This document shows positions 41,400 through 51,080 of a stretch of 64,000 nt of DNA, in pieces. Source of the DNA: Pontibacter korlensis. GTDB lineage: Bacteria > Bacteroidota > Bacteroidia > Cytophagales > Hymenobacteraceae. Location of the stretch: NCBI RefSeq assembly GCF_000973725.1, contig NZ_CP009621.1:1834501-1898500 (forward strand), given 5' to 3'. Numbering within the stretch: position 1 is the first letter of the stretch; each line of letters starts with the position of its first letter. A program made the position numbers and the translations under genes. Below the pieces are notes generated by a model that searched no databases, was not told the DNA's origin, and saw nothing but the letters and a program-made list of their open reading frames with translations.

Positions 41400-41780
41400 A
41401 TGAAAAAAGCAACATTCTTTGCAGCAGCAATAGCAATATTAGGTTTTACATCACTGGATGCCAACGCTCAAATGCAAGGCCAGGGTCAGCAGGGTCAGAC
41501 ACAAACTCAAGGCCAGCAAGGCCAGCAAACAGGCCAAACCCAAGAGGGTAACCGTGAGCAGGTAACGCAGGACCAACTGCCAGAAGCTATACAGAACGCT
41601 TTGAAGAGCGATGTCTACAAAGAGTGGACAGTAGGTGAAATTTATAAAGTTACACCAACTGAAGGCGCAGCTAATTCTGAAGTTGTTTATGAAGTTAGAA
41701 TGACTAACGCTTCAGGACAGGCAGGTGTTGTAAGACTAAATGAGAAGGGCGGTGCCGCCGACTCATCAGATCAAGAATAA
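41400..41780 (+). CDS. Secreted Gln/Gly-repeat protein
   Basis: 126 residues with a signal peptide (MKKATFFAAAIAILGFTSLDANA). A low-complexity stretch of repeated QGQ and QTQ units follows (about residues 25-50). The C-terminal domain (QLPEAIQNALKSDVYKEWTV, EVVYEVRMTNASGQAGVVRL) is like the small PepSY/BLIP-like periplasmic domains common in Bacteroidetes. Function unknown. Its upstream region has the palindromes above, and a bidirectional terminator follows. Confidence 0.8.
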   Translation: MKKATFFAAAIAILGFTSLDANAQMQGQGQQGQTQTQGQQGQQTGQTQEGNREQVTQDQLPEAIQNALKSDVYKEWTVGEIYKVTPTEGAANSEVVYEVRMTNASGQAGVVRLNEKGGAADSSDQE

Positions 41781-41804
41781 CTGTGAACGTCATATAGTAA
41801 GCTT

Positions 41805-41836
41805 AAAAAAGCTCCATACTGTGGAGCTTTTTTTTA
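41805..41836. terminator. Bidirectional terminator
   Basis: AAAAAAGCTCCA (41805-41816) pairs with TGGAGCTTTTTT (41822-41833), with T runs on both strands, between converging genes. Confidence 0.85.
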
Positions 41837-41856
41837 TGCCCTAGCCCCATTCGGTT

Positions 41857-42210
41857 TTATGGTTTATCCTTAGCCGATTTCAAGCTTTTTAAGTAAGCAA
41901 CCAAGTGGTCCAACTCCTGGTCAGAAATAACCTCCTCTTTAAAAGCAGGCATTGTGCCTAAGCCGTTGCGAACTTGAAACCGCATCAGTGCCCCTGGTAA
42001 AGGTTTATTGTTGATAGCGGGGCCAAGACCAGCGGTACCTCCCGGATGGCACTTCTGACAGTATTCCATAAAAACCACCTCGCCCTGCGCTACTGCAGGT
42101 GTGGCTGAGGTAAGCGGCTCAAACAAAGGTTCTCCCCTACGAGCGGTGCCGCAGTTATTCAAAGTGAGTAGCAACAGAAACCACACAGAAAGTATAAATA
42201 GCTTTTTCAT
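41857..42210 (-). CDS. Cytochrome c, lipoprotein
   Basis: 117 residues. The lipoprotein signal ends at LLTLNNC. One haem-binding CQKCH motif lies near residue 52 and the axial Met is in GTMPAF. A class I mono-haem cytochrome on the periplasmic face. It begins 4 bp after the sugar-dehydrogenase-like gene, which makes it the probable electron acceptor of that enzyme. Confidence 0.92.
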   Translation of the reverse strand: MKKLFILSVWFLLLLTLNNCGTARRGEPLFEPLTSATPAVAQGEVVFMEYCQKCHPGGTAGLGPAINNKPLPGALMRFQVRNGLGTMPAFKEEVISDQELDHLVAYLKSLKSAKDKP

Positions 42211-42214
42211 AGGT

Positions 42215-43663
42215 TTACCTGTTTGTTCTGGTGATTTTCCATATAACTCCTGTTTTCTGTTGTGGGTGAGACCCTGTTTTGCTCATTTCCATAATGCCGA
42301 AGTCTACCACATACATGCTCAATCCATCTGGTGAAAATCTGACACTGAGGGGGCGCTCAAAGCCTCCGGTTTTAAGCTTTGATGCCGGTGCTACCTTTTT
42401 GCCCTTGTTAGCCGCAAAGTCTTTTACAGTACCATCAGCCACATTAACACGTACTATTTTGTAACCTACAGGTGCCAGAACTTTGCCCACTTTTGGAGCC
42501 ATATCGCCAAACTGAGCTACAAAAGCCTCGCCTGCATACCCAAACTCATCGCTACTTGAGAAGTCAAAGCCATTAGAAGAGGAATGGACGCCTAACCTTG
42601 CAGCTGGCTTTGGAGGCTGGTTGGGATGCTGTGCTAATAAAGGTTGAGGAGCCTTATCTCCTGGAGGGGCAAACCTTTCGCCGTTGAAAGCTAATCCCCC
42701 GGAAAAGTCAGGCCAGCCGTACCACTGCCCGGGCTCTACCTGCCAGAAGTAGTCGCCAGTTCCCCATGCCGGGCGGCTGCCGCGCACATCAAAACCGTTG
42801 TCACTTATATATAAGGTGCCGCTAGGAGAGAAGCCCAGCCCATAGGGGTTTCGAAAGCCCCAGGCAACTAACTCTAGCTCCCCACCCTCAGGTGGAATGC
42901 GAAGCACAGCCCCGGAACAGGGAATGCTCCCTTTTACAACCTGCCCCTTTGTAGTGGGTGTACCATATGGCTGATAAGCTCCTGTTGTTTGTTTGCCATG
43001 CTCCGGTATTTCAGAAGTATAGTTTTGCCCCGACAACACCACGTCCTGGCAAGGTATATCATGAAAGTCCGGGTATCGATTCAGCCAACCGTAGTCGTAG
43101 TTATCTGGCCCAACTACGCCGGAATTGGTGGCTGTGCCCGTTGAAAAGTATAAGTTACCGTCCGGGCCTAGGGCTATGCCATTGGTGTGGTGGTCTCCTT
43201 TAGTAGGCAAATTCTCTAGGATAGTAGTAATGTTGCCCTCGGGGGAGATGCGCAGAATTTTGCCACCGTTTAATTCACCGCCCTCGGATACATAGAAATT
43301 GCCGTTATAAAAGATAACGCCGGTCCAGGGGCCATTTTTTTGTCCGGTGGCTACTGTTGTCAGACTTCCGTCCTGTTCCACACGCAATAGCTTTGGCTCC
43401 AGAAACACCTCTCCGTAAGAATATCCCGCCTCTATAATATAAAGTTGCCCCTGGTCATCAAAAGCTAGACTGGTTGGGAAAGTGAGGCCATTTGCTACGG
43501 CTTCAATTGTATAACCTTCAGGCAGTGCGATATCGGCTTGGGAGATAGGTCTGGAACTGGTGCGTATATCTCCCTGTCCTCCTCCCTTCGATGGAAGTAT
43601 AGTGTAGCACCCGCTCAGGCTAAGTAGCATGAGCAAAGGAAGGAGCCGGTAAAATTTTTTCAT
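42215..43663 (-). CDS. PQQ-dependent sugar dehydrogenase-like lipoprotein
   Basis: 482 residues. The lipoprotein signal ends at LLSLSGC. The mature protein is a beta-propeller of the glucose/sorbosone dehydrogenase type: LPEGYTIEAVANGLTFPTSL, ILENLPTKGDHHTNGIALGP (the catalytic-histidine region), WGFRNPYGLGFSPSG, FERPLSVRFSPDG. Such enzymes oxidise sugars in the periplasm with pyrroloquinoline quinone. No PQQ biosynthesis gene is in the window, and the substrate is not certain. It is followed by a cytochrome c lipoprotein after 4 bp. Confidence 0.85.
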   Translation of the reverse strand: MKKFYRLLPLLMLLSLSGCYTILPSKGGGQGDIRTSSRPISQADIALPEGYTIEAVANGLTFPTSLAFDDQGQLYIIEAGYSYGEVFLEPKLLRVEQDGSLTTVATGQKNGPWTGVIFYNGNFYVSEGGELNGGKILRISPEGNITTILENLPTKGDHHTNGIALGPDGNLYFSTGTATNSGVVGPDNYDYGWLNRYPDFHDIPCQDVVLSGQNYTSEIPEHGKQTTGAYQPYGTPTTKGQVVKGSIPCSGAVLRIPPEGGELELVAWGFRNPYGLGFSPSGTLYISDNGFDVRGSRPAWGTGDYFWQVEPGQWYGWPDFSGGLAFNGERFAPPGDKAPQPLLAQHPNQPPKPAARLGVHSSSNGFDFSSSDEFGYAGEAFVAQFGDMAPKVGKVLAPVGYKIVRVNVADGTVKDFAANKGKKVAPASKLKTGGFERPLSVRFSPDGLSMYVVDFGIMEMSKTGSHPQQKTGVIWKITRTNR

Positions 43664-43738
43664 GCCTTTTGATTATCAGAATTTTATCTTACATTAAATC
43701 ATAATTATGCAATACGGCCGCTATAAGCCTAAGTTGAA

Positions 43739-44122
43739 ATGAAGCTGTTCTTAACTCCGAATAAGGCATGGGGCCTGGTGCGGGCATGGGTACCTTTGGA
43801 GGCTGTATTGTGGCTGCTCGGCCTGAGCCTGTTGGCGCTAATGGACCCGCATGAAGCACATTTGTTCAGCTTCTGCCCTTTTAGCTGGATGTTGGATACA
43901 GGCTGCCCTGGTTGTGGGCTGGGGCATGGCATTGCTTACCTCGCGCGGGGCGATTGGCCGGCAATGTGGGCATCTCATCCGCTGGCAGTCCCTGCTGTAG
44001 TGCTACTGCTGTGGCGCTGTGGTAAGCTTCTGTACTTTCACCGGAAATACGATCATCAACTATACACAAAGAAAAACTATGGCAAGTATCCTCCATCTGA
44101 TGCCGGACCTGGAGCCCGATGA
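43739..44122 (+). CDS. DUF2752 membrane protein
   Basis: 127 residues with three hydrophobic segments and the family motif CPFSWMLDTGCPGCGLGHGI. The paired cysteines are characteristic of DUF2752, whose function is unknown. The 3' end overlaps the next gene, a TM2 protein, by 44 bp in another frame, so the two are probably expressed together. Confidence 0.87.
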   Translation: MKLFLTPNKAWGLVRAWVPLEAVLWLLGLSLLALMDPHEAHLFSFCPFSWMLDTGCPGCGLGHGIAYLARGDWPAMWASHPLAVPAVVLLLWRCGKLLYFHRKYDHQLYTKKNYGKYPPSDAGPGAR

Positions 44123-44456
44123 AATGAGTTATGTGCAAACCCTCGTGCAGAACATGTCTGATAAAGAGGCACACCAGTTTGCAAGCATTTACCGCTCCCG
44201 ACGCCGCGAGCCTACGTTGCTGTTGGTTACTACGCTGGTAGGCTTTTTCGGAGTGGCCGGAATTCAACGCTTTATAGTTGGGCAGATAGGCTTAGGGTTG
44301 TTATACTTCTTTACAGGCGGGCTTTGTTTTGTCGGTACTATTGTAGACCTGATTAACCACAAGCGGCTGGCTTATGAGTATAATGTAAAGCAGGCTGAGC
44401 AGGTAATGGCTATGATGTTTGGGCAGTATGGTGGCAGAGGCGGTTACGGTATGTAG
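44079..44456 (+). CDS. TM2-domain membrane protein
   Basis: 125 residues from the ATG at 44079 (MASILHLMPDLEPDEMSYVQ), chosen because the earlier start at 44019 lies deeper inside the DUF2752 gene. A soluble N-terminal helical part (LEPDEMSYVQTLVQNMSDKE) is followed by the TM2 helix hairpin (LLLVTTLVGFFGVAGIQRF, GLGLLYFFTGGLCFVGTIVD). The tail is Gly-rich. Function unknown. The reading-frame overlap with DUF2752 suggests a two-gene unit. Confidence 0.88.
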   Translation: MASILHLMPDLEPDEMSYVQTLVQNMSDKEAHQFASIYRSRRREPTLLLVTTLVGFFGVAGIQRFIVGQIGLGLLYFFTGGLCFVGTIVDLINHKRLAYEYNVKQAEQVMAMMFGQYGGRGGYGM

Positions 44457-44538
44457 CAAGGGTGCTGTCTCTTTTGATCTAAAGCAGCAGGGGAGTCTAT
44501 AAGCTTGCTTTTGCCTCTGCAGAATTAGTCCGGAGAAG

Positions 44539-44563
44539 AAAAGGTAGATGCTCTCTACCTTTT
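44539..44563 (-). terminator. Terminator overlapping the M1 peptidase stop codon
   Basis: AAAAGGTAGA (44539-44548) pairs with TCTACCTTTT (44554-44563). The stop codon of the peptidase gene (44555-44557) is part of the stem; T-rich tail on the minus strand. Confidence 0.65.
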
Positions 44564-46510
44564 TACAAACTTGCCCTGAAAGTATTTGTTGCCGTTGGAG
44601 GCGCGAATAAAGTATAGGCCTGCAGGTAGACTAGCCGCAGAAAACTGAACCTGTTGGTTATAGAGCAGTTGCTGGCGATAAACCAATCGTCCTGTTCTGT
44701 CGTGCACCTCTAAAATATTTGGCTGGAAAGTCAGGTTTTCTATTGTTGTCAGATCTTGTGTAGGGTTAGGGTAAATACGTGCGGCTTGTTCTAGTGGAGG
44801 TGCTGGTGCCGAAGTAACGTTCTGTATCACTTTTCGCGCCAGCAACCAATTATTGGGGTCTATTACGATACCGATTACTTCTTTATCTAAACTGAACTGG
44901 TATTGCTCTGTTTGCTCCGTTTGCGAAACTCTTACAAGTGAATCGCCGCTAGCTGTTTGGATCAGGTACTCTACATCTGTTCGGAAGAAGGGGGTGCTGG
45001 CGCTAGGCGTTTGAGTTGCGCTCAGCACCAGTTGGCCATCTTGCTGCTGCCAGTCTATAGTGATGGTTGGCCAGCCTTCGCCTTTGTACCATTGCTCAAA
45101 GAAGTAGTCCAGGTTTAAGTTTGTTGTCTCCTCAAACACGCGCTGTAAATCGGCAGTGGTGGCTGTACTGCCTCCAAGTTGCTGCTGGTACGAACGCAAC
45201 GCCTCAAAGAAGAGCTCATCGTTGTCAATGGTAAAGCGCAGCATGTGCAGCACTGTAGCCCCCTTTGCATAGCTTAGCCTATAGTTGAAGATGCGGCTCA
45301 CATTTGTAGTGTCTTCAACGAAAACACTACCAGTTGGCACTGCCAAAACTCTGCCCTGTGCTGTACTCATCCACTCCGGGGCGTAGAATGGCTGGAGTTG
45401 CTCCAGAGCCAAGTACTCTGCATAAGAAGCGAAACCCTCGTTTAGCCAGATATCTTGCCAGGTGGCACAGGTTACATTATCCCCAAACCATTGGTGTGCT
45501 AGCTCGTGTGCTGTTAAGGTGAAGTTGAAGGTGCTTTGGGTAGTTATGGTCTGGTGCTCCATGCCGCCGCCCATAGGAGCCATGCTATGGCCATATTTTT
45601 CCTTAGCAAAAGGGTAGAGCGTAAATAAGTCCGAGAAGGTCTCTAGCAGCGGTACCGTTAGGTCTATCTGTGACTTAAACTGATTTAAGGTAGTCGTGTT
45701 GTAGACGTAATTGATAATAGGAATGGGCGTAGGTGCACCAGTAGGGTTGGCCAATAGATTATACTCTAAATAATCAGACACTGCCACAGATATAAGGTAG
45801 TAGGCAATAGGGTAGCGCGACTTCCACTCATAGCGCACCTTATTATTAGGCAGCTGAACTGTATTAGTCAGAAGACCGTTAGAGCCTACCTTGTTCTCAG
45901 CACTAGTTGTAACAAATACATGCACGGAGTCGGCTTTGTCTGTCAGAATCTGCTTTGTGGGCCACCACTCATAGCCAGCATAAGGCTGGCTCAGGCTCCA
46001 GGTAACATTTGCGCCTCCCCAGTTAACCTCTCGGGCAGTGCTAAAGCCATTGCCAATGGCGGCACTAGCGCCACTTGGTGCCGTGCCTTTGTAAAATATT
46101 TGCGCAGTTACTTTGGCTGGTGCGGTAACAGGCGTTTGCAGCTTTACAGACACATCACCTGCATTACGGCTTATACTTGCCTGCTTGCGCCCATTCACTA
46201 GTACTGAGTCTATCTGGAAGTTAGGGTGAAGTTCAAACGCGAATGTGTCTAGTTGAGCCACTTGTAGATTGGCATTAGTAGTTACATTGCCTGATATATA
46301 GGTGGAGTTGCGCTCCAGGTGTAGGTCTAGCTTATAGAAGGTAACATTATACTGCTGCATTAGCTTAGCATGGGCTGGAGAAGCAACTGCCTGCCGCTGC
46401 ATGGCCTGTGTTCTGCTTTCAGCGCAGGCAGATAAAGGCTGATGTTGAGCTTGCAGCGTTTGGCTTAATAAAGGAAATGCCAGGAGCAGTACGTATAATG
46501 TTGCCTTCAT
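44555..46510 (-). CDS. M1-family metallopeptidase with type IX sorting domain
   Basis: 651 residues with a signal peptide (YVLLLAFPLLSQTLQA). The aminopeptidase-N-like domain has the exopeptidase GGGMEHQT loop and the zinc site HELAHQWFGD...NEGFASYAE. The last about 85 residues, starting IYPNPTQDLTTIENL and ending GLYFIRASNGNKYFQGK, form a type A sorting domain for type IX secretion. The enzyme is therefore exported to the surface or medium, where it removes N-terminal residues from peptides. Confidence 0.93.
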   Translation of the reverse strand: MKATLYVLLLAFPLLSQTLQAQHQPLSACAESRTQAMQRQAVASPAHAKLMQQYNVTFYKLDLHLERNSTYISGNVTTNANLQVAQLDTFAFELHPNFQIDSVLVNGRKQASISRNAGDVSVKLQTPVTAPAKVTAQIFYKGTAPSGASAAIGNGFSTAREVNWGGANVTWSLSQPYAGYEWWPTKQILTDKADSVHVFVTTSAENKVGSNGLLTNTVQLPNNKVRYEWKSRYPIAYYLISVAVSDYLEYNLLANPTGAPTPIPIINYVYNTTTLNQFKSQIDLTVPLLETFSDLFTLYPFAKEKYGHSMAPMGGGMEHQTITTQSTFNFTLTAHELAHQWFGDNVTCATWQDIWLNEGFASYAEYLALEQLQPFYAPEWMSTAQGRVLAVPTGSVFVEDTTNVSRIFNYRLSYAKGATVLHMLRFTIDNDELFFEALRSYQQQLGGSTATTADLQRVFEETTNLNLDYFFEQWYKGEGWPTITIDWQQQDGQLVLSATQTPSASTPFFRTDVEYLIQTASGDSLVRVSQTEQTEQYQFSLDKEVIGIVIDPNNWLLARKVIQNVTSAPAPPLEQAARIYPNPTQDLTTIENLTFQPNILEVHDRTGRLVYRQQLLYNQQVQFSAASLPAGLYFIRASNGNKYFQGKFVKR

Positions 46511-46588
46511 ATTGGTAGTTTAGAATTGGAGGTGTCTTCTGTAGTACGTGCAATGAGCAGGTGTAGGCATTGTTTACGCTTCCTGCCG

Positions 46589-47473
46589 CTACTTTAGCAC
46601 AGGGGTTACCTTGTAGCCTTGCTTACGCAGAAGCGCTATCACACCATTCTCCCCGGGAAGATGCGCTGCACCAACCGCAAAGAAAGTGGGTTTGGCCTTT
46701 GCCATCTGCACCATAACGGGAATCCAGGCTTTGTTGCGTTGAGTCAGAAATGCCTCATCAAAAATTCTGTAATCCTCCTCCGAATAGTCTCGCTTCATGA
46801 ACTCCTGCAACCCTTTCAGGTCTTGGGCCAGGTACAGGTTTACCATTTCCTGGTAATCAGCTTTCGATTGCGCAATGTCGCTTACCGTGCGCACCAGCAT
46901 ATCGGCGTAGAGCTCGTTGGGTAGCTTGTCGACGGCAGCCATCTGCTCCTGCACGCTTTCAATACCAATCACTTCCTTCTGTTGAGCATGAGCCATTTCC
47001 ATTAGCTTCTGTTCATAAGATTCGGGCGTACAGTCTGTCAATTTTGCCATGATCATACTCTGCAGCATGAAAGGCTTCATATTATCCAGCAACGTCAGGT
47101 CAATGCCATAGCTGCTGGTAAAGTAATCAGATAGCGCTTTATACTCCTCATCTTCAAACATAGCTTTTAGCGACTGGCCTTCAGGCAGCGTAGCGTACTG
47201 CATGATCTGGGCCATCATGCCGGGGTCGTCCATGTCAAGTTCCAGCGTGAGCTGCTCTGTTTGGTTTACTTTGGCCTGCAATGCTTCTGTTAGTATCAAC
47301 TTTTCAGGGCATATAGCATGGATGGTGCCGTAGAGGTAAGATGGCTTTTTGAGCTCCTTGCCTGAAATCTGCCATAGCAAGGCATTCTCATCCTGGCTAT
47401 TGCCTGCTAAAGCCGGTAACGCCTGTGCTAACACCAGAAGTAGTGCCAGCATAATGTGCATGTTCCTTTTCAT
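46589..47473 (-). CDS. TraB/GumN family protein
   Basis: 294 residues with a signal peptide (LALLLVLAQALPALAG). The two family motifs are SYLYGTIHAICP near the N-terminus and FAVGAAHLPGENGVIALLRK near the C-terminus. These carry the conserved GxxH pairs that resemble metalloprotease sites. The exact role in bacteria is not settled. Start at 47473 fits the signal peptide. Confidence 0.9.
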   Translation of the reverse strand: MKRNMHIMLALLLVLAQALPALAGNSQDENALLWQISGKELKKPSYLYGTIHAICPEKLILTEALQAKVNQTEQLTLELDMDDPGMMAQIMQYATLPEGQSLKAMFEDEEYKALSDYFTSSYGIDLTLLDNMKPFMLQSMIMAKLTDCTPESYEQKLMEMAHAQQKEVIGIESVQEQMAAVDKLPNELYADMLVRTVSDIAQSKADYQEMVNLYLAQDLKGLQEFMKRDYSEEDYRIFDEAFLTQRNKAWIPVMVQMAKAKPTFFAVGAAHLPGENGVIALLRKQGYKVTPVLK

Positions 47474-48057
47474 GTTGTTGTAGTTAATAACTAATGCAAT
47501 CTAGTAGTTTTTTGCTGTATGTAATGATTGTATAGAGTGCAGATGCTTACTTAGTATACTAGAATTTATGGCGCCAGTCTGTCCTTACATGCTACACCTA
47601 CCGATGGATAAAGGCTTTCCTGCTTATCAGCTTCTGACAGCTATAGTTCTAAGGGATCAGGCATAGATCAACCTATTTTATTTCCTTGTTGTGACAATAT
47701 ATTCCTATTGCATGCTTGTTGATCAGGTGTTATGCCAGCTTTTTTGCCTGTATAGTTATATTCTCTGTTAAACATTGGTGTTGCAACATTAATTATATTT
47801 TATAAAGAATCTAATAAATGTGTTAGTAGGATCGGATGTGTTGAGGTTTCCGAAAACATCGGTCAATTAAACTTAAATGCAGGTTTGCACAGAAATGGTT
47901 AGCGGCAGGTTTCCTTTAGTGGGAGCGGGTAAAATATGAGTTTTTTATGCTATGGATGGTTAATTTTTTTAAAAGATGAGTTTTATTATTTGCACCAAAT
48001 ACTTATGTTTGAATTTATATACACAATCTAACCAATTTTCACCTTAATTATTCTTTC
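47474..48057. other. Long upstream region of the first susC, 584 bp
   Basis: AT-rich and gene-free. It carries the susC promoter element at 48004-48011 and a 40-nt leader. I see no small reading frame, hairpin or anti-sigma system in the rest. Confidence 0.55.
48004..48011 (+). promoter_or_regulatory. Candidate -7 element of susC (first pair)
   Basis: TATGTTTG matches TAnnTTTG. A TTTG at 47989-47992 is too close for a normal -33 element. It lies 47 bases before the ATG. Confidence 0.4.
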
Positions 48058-51000
48058 ATGAAAAAACTGCTACTACTCAGTTTTATCCTGGTAGTAACGC
48101 TGCTGCAGCAGGCGGTAGCTCAGGGTAAAACAGTATCGGGTACAGTAACTGATGCGCAAAGCGGGCAAGGGTTGCCTGGCGTTACTGTATTGGTAAAAGG
48201 AACTCAGGTGGGCACAGCAACCGGTGCCAATGGTAATTATACCATAAATGTGCCTGAGGGAAGCAACACATTAGTATTTAGCTTTATTGGCTATACTGCT
48301 GTGGAGCGCCAAGTGGGAAATGCCTCTACTGTTAATGTTGGCCTTTCTGTAGACAACAAACAACTTTCAGAGGTAATCATTACTGGTTACGGTACTACGA
48401 ACACTCTTGTGAACACAGGTGCTGTTAACCAGGTTACTCCAGAGGATATTGACATCCCGGTAACATCTTTCGATAAGGCTTTACAAGGTAAGGTTCCAGG
48501 CCTACAGTCTGTAGGTGCTTCTGGCCAGCCAGGTTCTGCGCAGGAAATCCGCATCCGTGGTGTGGGTTCAATCACTGCCTCTTCTTCTCCTTTGTATGTA
48601 ATCGACGGTGTGCCAATCAACTCTGGTGACCTTTCTAGAAATACTACTACAGCTAACGCACTGGCTGGTATCAACCCTAACGATATCGAAAGCATCACTG
48701 TACTTAAGGATGCTTCTGCAGCCTCTATTTATGGTTCAAGAGCTGCTAACGGTGTAATCGTTGTTACTACTAAAAGCGGTAAGGCTGGCAAAACAAGAGT
48801 TCGTTTAAACGCTGAATATGGTTGGTCTGAGCGTGCTTATAATAACGAAAACACTCGCCCTCTAACTACTGCTGAGAACATTGAACTGTTTTCTGAGGCT
48901 CTGTTAAATGACTCTTACTACAGAAACGGTTATGGTCTTACTCCTGACAACATTGGAGAATTCTTGAGCGATAATTTCGGTCTTGATCCTGCGGTGAACA
49001 CTAACTGGGAAGACGAAATCTCTCAAACTGGTGTAACGCAGCAGTATAACGTTGCGGCTGACGGTGGTAATGACAAAACTAGATTCCACGTTTCTGCTGG
49101 TTACTTTGGCCAGGAGGGTATCGTGCAGAAGTCTGAGTTTGAGAGATACACTACAAACTTTAAGCTTTCTCATGACCTGAGCAATAAGCTTACATTCTCT
49201 TCAAACCTGATGATCTCTTCTTCAAATCAATCGGGACCATTGAACAGCGGTTACTTTGCTAACCCTGTAATGGCTTCGTTGTTCCTGTTGCCAAGCATCG
49301 CTGCGGATGACAGACCTCGTGCACCATTCAACCCAGTTGTACTGCGAGACCTGGATCAGAACAACAACAACACACTGAAAGGTATCGGTAGCTTTACTGG
49401 TGAGTACAGGATCCTGCCTAACCTGAAAGTAACCTCTAAGTATGGTATAGATTACAACAACCTGGAGGAGGATTCTTATCAGAACCCTATCTACGGTGAC
49501 GGTATGTCAGCTGGTGGTTACTCTACTAGATACTATACTCGTTATTTCAACTGGATCTGGACAAACCTTGTTGATTATACTTGGGATATCAACAAAGACA
49601 ACACTTGGGTAGCTAACCTGAAAGGTGGTTATGAAGCACAGAAGTCAACGTACCTGTCTTCTTCATTAACATCTAACAACCTGCCGCTAAATACTGATTA
49701 TACAGTGCCTTCTGTAGGTGCAATCCCTTACGAGGCTGGTGGTACAAACGAAAGCTATACTTTCGCTTCATTGCTTGCTATCGCTGACTTCTCTTACCAG
49801 AGCAAGTATGTACTTTCTGCTAGCTTCCGTCGTGATGGTTCTTCTCGCTTCGGTTCAGAAAATCGTTACGGTAACTTCTGGTCTGTTGGTGCAAGCTGGA
49901 ACCTGGATCAGGAAAGCTTCATTCAGGACATTGATTGGGTAGACCAATTAAAGCTGAGAGCTTCCTATGGTGTGAACGGTAACGCAGGTATCGGTAACTT
50001 CAGCTGGAGACGCCTATATGGCTATTCTTACACTTACGACGGCCAAGTTGCCAGTGTACCAAACTCACTGGGTAACGAAGAGTTGACTTGGGAGAAAAAC
50101 AAGCCATTCGACGTAGGTATCGACGCAGCCTTCTTCAATAACAGATTAAGCATTACTGCTGACTACTACTCAAGAGAAACTTCAGACCTGTTATTGGAGA
50201 GACCACTTTCTAGAACTACAGGTTGGACTACTCGCTTAGAGAACGTAGGTGCAATGAGAAACAGCGGTTTCGAGTTTGGCATCAACGCTACTCCAGTTCA
50301 GGCCGGTGACTTCAGATGGGATGTGAACTTCAATATCTCTAAAAACAAAAACGAAGTATTGGAGCTTGTACAGGATGAGCAGCTTGTTTCTCCTTTCATC
50401 AGAAAAGTTGGCGAGGATATTCAGTCTTACTACCTGCCGCTTTGGGCTGGTATAGACCCAGCTGATGGTAACCCAATGTGGTATACTGACGGCACACGTT
50501 CTGAGACAACTAAGAACTATAACCTGGCTGAGCGTGCTCTTACAGGCAAAAAAGCTTCTCCAGATGCATTTGGTGGCTTCGGTACTACAGTGTCTTGGAA
50601 AGGTCTGGCGCTTGATGCTAGCTTCTACTACAGCTATGGCAACTACCTGTATGACCCATACTACCAGTACCTGAACAGTGGTGGTTACTACCTGGGTTAC
50701 TACAACCAGAGAGCTACTCAGCTTAACAGATGGCAGAGCCCAGAGAACCCTGGCGATGGTAGAATCCCAAGACTTGACTGGGATGGTACAAATGCTCACA
50801 GATTGTCTGATAACATCCTGAATAAAGGTGACTTCATCCGTCTAAGAGATGTTACGCTTGCTTACAACCTGCCAGAGAGCATTATCAGCAAAGTTGGTAT
50901 GTCGAACGTGAGAGTTTACGTTAGAGGTACAAACCTTTGGACTTCAACAAAAGACGACTACCTGCCATATGATCCAGAGGCTGGTGGAGTTGGTGGTACA

Positions 51001-51060
51001 ACTAATTTCGACATCAATGTGCCTAAAACTGTGACGTTCGGCTTGAACGTAGGATTTTAA
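48058..51060 (+). CDS. SusC-type TonB-dependent transporter (pair 1)
   Basis: 1000 residues. Signal peptide MKKLLLLSFILVVTLLQQAVAQ. A carboxypeptidase-regulatory domain (about residues 25-110, GTVTDAQSGQGLPGV) precedes the plug with SEVIITGYGTTN and the SusC signature RIRGVGSITASSSPLYVIDG. The C-terminal about 750 residues form the barrel, ending in Phe. It imports large nutrients together with the SusD lipoprotein encoded 20 bp downstream. No sigma/anti-sigma or hybrid two-component genes are nearby, so regulation is not visible. Confidence 0.96.
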   Translation: MKKLLLLSFILVVTLLQQAVAQGKTVSGTVTDAQSGQGLPGVTVLVKGTQVGTATGANGNYTINVPEGSNTLVFSFIGYTAVERQVGNASTVNVGLSVDNKQLSEVIITGYGTTNTLVNTGAVNQVTPEDIDIPVTSFDKALQGKVPGLQSVGASGQPGSAQEIRIRGVGSITASSSPLYVIDGVPINSGDLSRNTTTANALAGINPNDIESITVLKDASAASIYGSRAANGVIVVTTKSGKAGKTRVRLNAEYGWSERAYNNENTRPLTTAENIELFSEALLNDSYYRNGYGLTPDNIGEFLSDNFGLDPAVNTNWEDEISQTGVTQQYNVAADGGNDKTRFHVSAGYFGQEGIVQKSEFERYTTNFKLSHDLSNKLTFSSNLMISSSNQSGPLNSGYFANPVMASLFLLPSIAADDRPRAPFNPVVLRDLDQNNNNTLKGIGSFTGEYRILPNLKVTSKYGIDYNNLEEDSYQNPIYGDGMSAGGYSTRYYTRYFNWIWTNLVDYTWDINKDNTWVANLKGGYEAQKSTYLSSSLTSNNLPLNTDYTVPSVGAIPYEAGGTNESYTFASLLAIADFSYQSKYVLSASFRRDGSSRFGSENRYGNFWSVGASWNLDQESFIQDIDWVDQLKLRASYGVNGNAGIGNFSWRRLYGYSYTYDGQVASVPNSLGNEELTWEKNKPFDVGIDAAFFNNRLSITADYYSRETSDLLLERPLSRTTGWTTRLENVGAMRNSGFEFGINATPVQAGDFRWDVNFNISKNKNEVLELVQDEQLVSPFIRKVGEDIQSYYLPLWAGIDPADGNPMWYTDGTRSETTKNYNLAERALTGKKASPDAFGGFGTTVSWKGLALDASFYYSYGNYLYDPYYQYLNSGGYYLGYYNQRATQLNRWQSPENPGDGRIPRLDWDGTNAHRLSDNILNKGDFIRLRDVTLAYNLPESIISKVGMSNVRVYVRGTNLWTSTKDDYLPYDPEAGGVGGTTNFDINVPKTVTFGLNVGF

Positions 51061-51080
51061 TTAAATTTCGGTAACGTAAC

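Noticed and set aside
48387-48698. 103-residue minus-strand frame inside susC
   Set aside because: Antisense shadow of a strongly coding region.
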